A stretch of 64,000 bases of DNA from Helichrysum umbraculigerum. Its lineage: Eukaryota > Streptophyta > Magnoliopsida > Asterales > Asteraceae. The position numbers and the translations under genes were made by a program. The stretch covers positions 80,752,501 through 80,816,500 of the forward strand of contig CATIUR010000003.1 in NCBI GenBank assembly GCA_949592205.1, in the 5' to 3' direction. Below the pieces are notes generated by a model. The model did no database searches, was not told where the DNA came from, and saw nothing but the letters and a program-made list of their open reading frames with translations. This document shows, in pieces, positions 60,547-64,000 of the stretch. Numbering within the stretch: the first letter of the stretch is position 1; each line of letters begins with the position of its first letter.

Positions 60547-62027
60547 AAACCTCAAAACTTTTACCAACTGATCTACTAAGTGTCTAGACTAACATGTCAA
60601 ATTTCCAGCATTTAAGAAGTCCGTTTACATATTAAATAAATTCCGCGAAAGTTCCAAACACAATTCTCGAAAACTAACCGGTCAGTCCTATAAATCGGTT
60701 CGTAGAGAGAAATGAGTACGTTTCTGGAAAAAGTGCAAAACACAAAAGTTGTAGATCTTTTCAAGTCGCAAATTTTAAATAAAAAGCATCTTCTAACTCT
60801 CAAAATTAGATTTTATACGAATATTTTTGTAAACTGCATTTTATGAGACAGATTCTGCATGTTCTTGTATGTGTTATAAAAACGATTTTTAGTATGATAT
60901 TTGGACATAATCATGATAGATGAACATTATAACATCATAATCAGTAGTAAATAAGTACTATAAGTGAAGGGTTTGATGATTTATACCAAAAAAATGATGA
61001 ACAAAGATGTAGAGTATGAAGAGGTTGATGATTCTTGTGCTTTAGCTCTTCTTTTCTTGATCAATGGTGGTGATTGTTGTGGGTTTGAGTGGTGATATGG
61101 AGCTGAGTTCTCTGGGAATAGAGAGAGGATTAGAGAGATGGGGAGTAGAGAGAAAATGGGTTGGAGTGTTAGAGTGAAAATGGAAGAGAAAGGAAATTGC
61201 ATGTGATATGTGTGGCTAGTCCAAAAGAACCTCATGATTAATTTTTGCATGAGATTTAAGAGGCCAAAGGGGTGGTACATGGGGCCGGTTTTTGTGGGTC
61301 CCCCACAAGGGTATTTTAGTCATTTTCTTGTTCTTAATTTAATTCGTTACGTTTTACGTTCGTTTGCTTGGTTGTTTAGACGTTTATTCGTACGTTAAAT
61401 ATTTAGTTAACGTTTTTATTTAACGATTTAAATTGCGATATTTTCACTTGAAATATTTAATGTTACTACTTGAAAACATTTATAAAAATGTTTCGTTAAA
61501 TTATCAGCCTCGATTTGCGTGCACGTTCTACGGAGGTTTAATCGCGTAACGTTTTAAATAGACGTTTTTATTGACGAATCATAATACGATGTTTTCAATA
61601 ATAATTTCATACAAAATAATATATTTTAATTTATAAATATATATATATTTTGACTTTCGTTCGATTGTCGGGCGCGTTCCGCGCGTTTCGGTTGCGTTTG
61701 AGACGTTTTAGCCAAAACGCCTTAGTTTTTCGTGTATTATTTTAACAAAATAATAATATATGATAAATAACTTCTAAAAATAGATTCAAGTTATTTATAG
61801 AAATGTTTTCACCAACGTCGTCTAATTTTTCGGACTCCATCCGGTTGTTTCGCACAATTTCACCAAATTGCGTAAGCGTAATATAAATCAATTACGGGAG
61901 TGTATATTCACATAAATATACAAATAGTTACAAGTAATTACAAGTATTTAGCCTAATACTAAACTAAACACACGTAATTAGGATTTCTAGTAGGTTAATC
62001 AGTAACCCTAAATCGTCGGGTGTCACA
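60547..62027 (-). repeat. RLG-7 3' LTR, right part
   Basis: Continues the RLG-7 LTR beyond the solo LTR and ends GGGTGTCACA at 62018-62027 next to the polypurine tract. AT-rich; no gene supported (the 99-codon minus frame at 60981-61280 has no domain). Confidence 0.82.
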
Positions 62028-62041
62028 TTCTCCCCCTGTTA
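62028..62041 (-). other. Polypurine tract of RLG-7
   Basis: The element strand reads AACAGGGGGAGAA, identical to RLG-1. Confidence 0.88.
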
Positions 62042-62060
62042 GGAGAATTTCGTCCCGAAA

Positions 62061-63353
62061 TTAGTTTGTTGCCGCAGTCTGTGGGGTATCTAGGAATAGA
62101 TGTGGATGTTTCAGTCGCATTTGGTCTTCCCGTTCCCAAGTGAATTCAGGACCGCGCCTAGAATTCCACCGGACTTTAACGATGGGAATACTACTCTGTT
62201 TCAAGCGTTTGACCTCACGGTCCATGATTTCTATCGGCTCCTCGATGAAATGGAGTTTATCATCTATGTGGATTTCATCGAGCGGGATTACAAGTGTCTC
62301 ATCAGACAGAAATTTCTTCAAGTTAGAAATGTGGAACGTGTTGTGCACGCTACTGAGTTGGGGCGGTAGCTGCAGTCGATATGCCACCGGACCAATTCTT
62401 TCAAGAATCTCAAAAGGTCCGATGTACCTAGGGTTTAGTTTGCCGCGATTGCCAAAACGAATGACACCTTTCCAAGGTGACACTTTTAAGAGTACTCGGT
62501 CCCCAACCTGGAATTCGAGTGGTCTGCGTCTCACGTCAGCGTAACTCTTCTGACGATCACGTGCGGCTTTCAGCCGGTTTTGGATGGTCACGATTTTCTC
62601 GGTCGATTCATGGATGATTTCAGGACAGGTGAGTTGGCTATCGCCGATTTCGGTCCAACAAATGGGTGATCGGCACTTTCTACCATAAAGTGCCTCGAAG
62701 GGTGCAGCACCAATGCTGGTGTGGTAACTGTTGTTGTAGGAGAACTCACACAAAGGTAGGTGGTTTTCCCAGTTTTTGCCGAAGTCAACTACGCACGCGC
62801 CCAGCATATCTTCTAAAGTTTGGATGGTTCGTTCACTCTGACCATTAGTTTGTGGGTGATAAGCGGTACTCATGTCCAGACGAGTACCGAGAGCTTTCTG
62901 AAGTGTTTGCCAAAATCGAGAGGTGAAGCGGCTATCTCTATTGGAGATGATCGAGATGGGTATGCCGTGTCGTGCTACAACCTCTTTGATGTAGATGCGA
63001 GCCAAGCGCTCCATCTTGTCGGTTTCTTTGATAGCTAGGAAATGGGCAGATTTCGTGAGACGATCAACGATCACCCAAATGGTATCGCAACCGCTCGGTG
63101 TCTTTGGTAGTTTAGTAATGAAGTCCATAGTTATGTTTTCCCATTTCCATTGAGGTATTTCGGGTTGTTGCAGCAACCCATAGGGTTTTTGGTACTCGGC
63201 CTTAACCTTGGCACAGGTTAAACATTTGCTAACATAGGTGGCGATGTCAGCTTTTATGTTGGGCCACCAATACCGTTGTCTGATGTCATGATACATTTTG
63301 TCAGAACCAGGATGAATGGAGTATCGAGATTTGTGAGATTCATCCATCACCAA
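62061..63353 (-). pseudogene. RLG-7 integrase with GPY/F and chromodomain-like tail
   Basis: 430 codons from the first Met, homologous to RLG-1 1516-2835. HHCC region (HPGSDKMYH ... CLTCAKVK), core MDFITKLPK, then SNRDSRF where RLG-1 has SDRDSRF, so the second catalytic Asp is Asn. The Glu in NGQSERTIQ is kept. Then RFGNRGKLNPRYIGPFEI and the VKVRWNSRRGPEFTWERED tail. The Met at 63353 is internal: homology continues upstream through a TGA at 63357-63359 (CGA in RLG-1). The integrase is probably inactive. Confidence 0.88.
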
Positions 63354-64000
63354 ATCTCATAGGTTTCCAAAGTTTGGTAACCAGATTCGGTTAGAGAAGT
63401 GTCTGGTTCCGTCGGGTTTGATTTCGAATTGTTTTTCCATGCCTCGCAAGGCCTCATTTTGATGTTTTTCTCGTTGAGTGCTTCGAGTTGAGTGGAATGA
63501 ATTTGAGAAATAAGATCGTTGTGGATGGTTAAACCAAGGGCTCGAACTCGAAGGGGTTTCACTCGTTCTTTTCGGCTTAGGGCATCGGCAACAACGTTAG
63601 CCTTACCCGGGTGGTATCGGATTTCACAGTCGTAGTCACTAAGTAACTCGACCCAACAACGTTGTCTCATGTTTAGGTCCTTCTGATCAAAGATATGTTG
63701 AAGGCTTTTGAGGTCAGTGAAGAAAGTACATTTTGTACCATACAGGTAGTGTCTCCAGATTTTGAGTGCAAAAACTACAGCTCCCAATTCAAGGTCATGT
63801 GTGGTGTAGTTCTTTTCGTGGATTTTCAGTTGTCGTGAGGCGTAGGCGATGACTTTTTCACGTTGCATTAACACACAACCTAGTCCTTGGTGTGAGGCAT
63901 CGCAGTAAACTACGAAATCATCGGTGCCTTCGGGTAAGGACAGGATTGGTGCACTGCAGAGTTTCTGTTTAAGGAGTTGAAAAGCTGACTCTTGTTTGTC
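63347..64000 (-). pseudogene. RLG-7 RNase H and RT end (runs off the window)
   Basis: The open frame 63347-63874 starts at an internal Met; the coding region continues to 64000 and beyond (DDFVVYCDASHQGLGC equivalent in 63875-63930). RNase H motifs: HDLELGAVVFALKIWRHYLYG, FFTDLKSLQ (His of TDH changed to Leu) and ADALSRKERVKPL. Near 63457 one base is missing relative to RLG-1, so the frame ends in unrelated residues and the integrase lies in another frame. Confidence 0.85.

Larger units (their letters stand above)
56138..64000 (-). mobile_element. RLG-7: Ty3/gypsy element, 3' half, with solo LTR nested in its LTR
   Basis: Minus-strand relative of RLG-1. The 3' LTR is 56138-58035 plus 60547-62027 (about 3.4 kb without the insert). 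A polypurine tract at 62028-62041, integrase, RNase H and the end of RT follow, with the rest beyond the window. It has a stop and a frameshift and an altered integrase active site. Confidence 0.88.

Noticed and set aside
60981..61280. 99-codon minus-strand ORF in the RLG-7 LTR
   Set aside because: Low-complexity Ser/Leu/Pro composition, no domain, located in LTR sequence.

Overview
This window is plant nuclear DNA made almost entirely of nested LTR retrotransposons. I find no credible host gene, rRNA, tRNA gene or CRISPR array. Plant primer-binding sites (initiator-Met and Asp tRNA types), Ty3/gypsy and Ty1/copia polyproteins of plant lineages, and LTRs of 0.6-3.4 kb point to a repeat-rich eudicot. 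The copia elements carry a large extra ORF after pol that resembles Asteraceae copia ORFs I recall being annotated as 'synaptobrevin, longin-like' (inference). A composite such as Tanacetum, Artemisia or a relative is my best guess, not a demonstrated identity.

Layout. 1-9049: RLG-1, a young Ty3/gypsy (chromovirus/Tekay-like) element on the minus strand, its left LTR cut by the window edge. 9050-16142: RLG-2, a minus-strand Athila/Tat-like element with gag, protease and an uncharacterised acidic ORF, and no RT/RNase H/integrase seen. 16143-20930: RLG-3, a relative with the same architecture. 20931-23167: RLG-4 (plus), only the 3' tail and 3' LTR. 23168-24212: a copia gag fragment (RLC-C). 24213-24767: a truncated LTR of the RLG-3 family in the opposite orientation. 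From 24768 to about 53890 an old minus-strand copia (RLC-B) is split by three insertions: RLC-A (27061-38950, complete, TSD CTGGT), RLG-5 (39899-48323, complete, TSD ATAAC) and an RLG-6 remnant (50985-53520). 53891-54790: an RLG-2-type LTR fragment. 54791-56137: an RLG-1-type LTR fragment. 56138-64000: RLG-7 (minus), whose 3.4-kb LTR is itself interrupted by a solo LTR (58036-60541, TSD AAATC); its RNase H and integrase region runs off the right edge.

By-eye LTR comparisons put the three datable elements at about 0.5-1.0% LTR divergence (recent), yet all have stops or frameshifts. RLG-1 is nearly intact, with one in-frame amber codon.

The most interesting signals are non-coding. (1) Three stem-loops with compensatory arms lie in the RLG-4 3' untranslated region. 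(2) Palindrome clusters of unrelated sequence sit at the same place, just upstream of the TATA box, in several LTR families. (3) Eighteen W-box-like cores form an array in the RLG-7 LTR. (4) LTR termini and a terminal hairpin co-vary in the RLG-1 family. Among proteins, the conserved acidic ORF replacing RT/IN in RLG-2/3 and the ~1,090-codon accessory ORF of the copia elements stand out.
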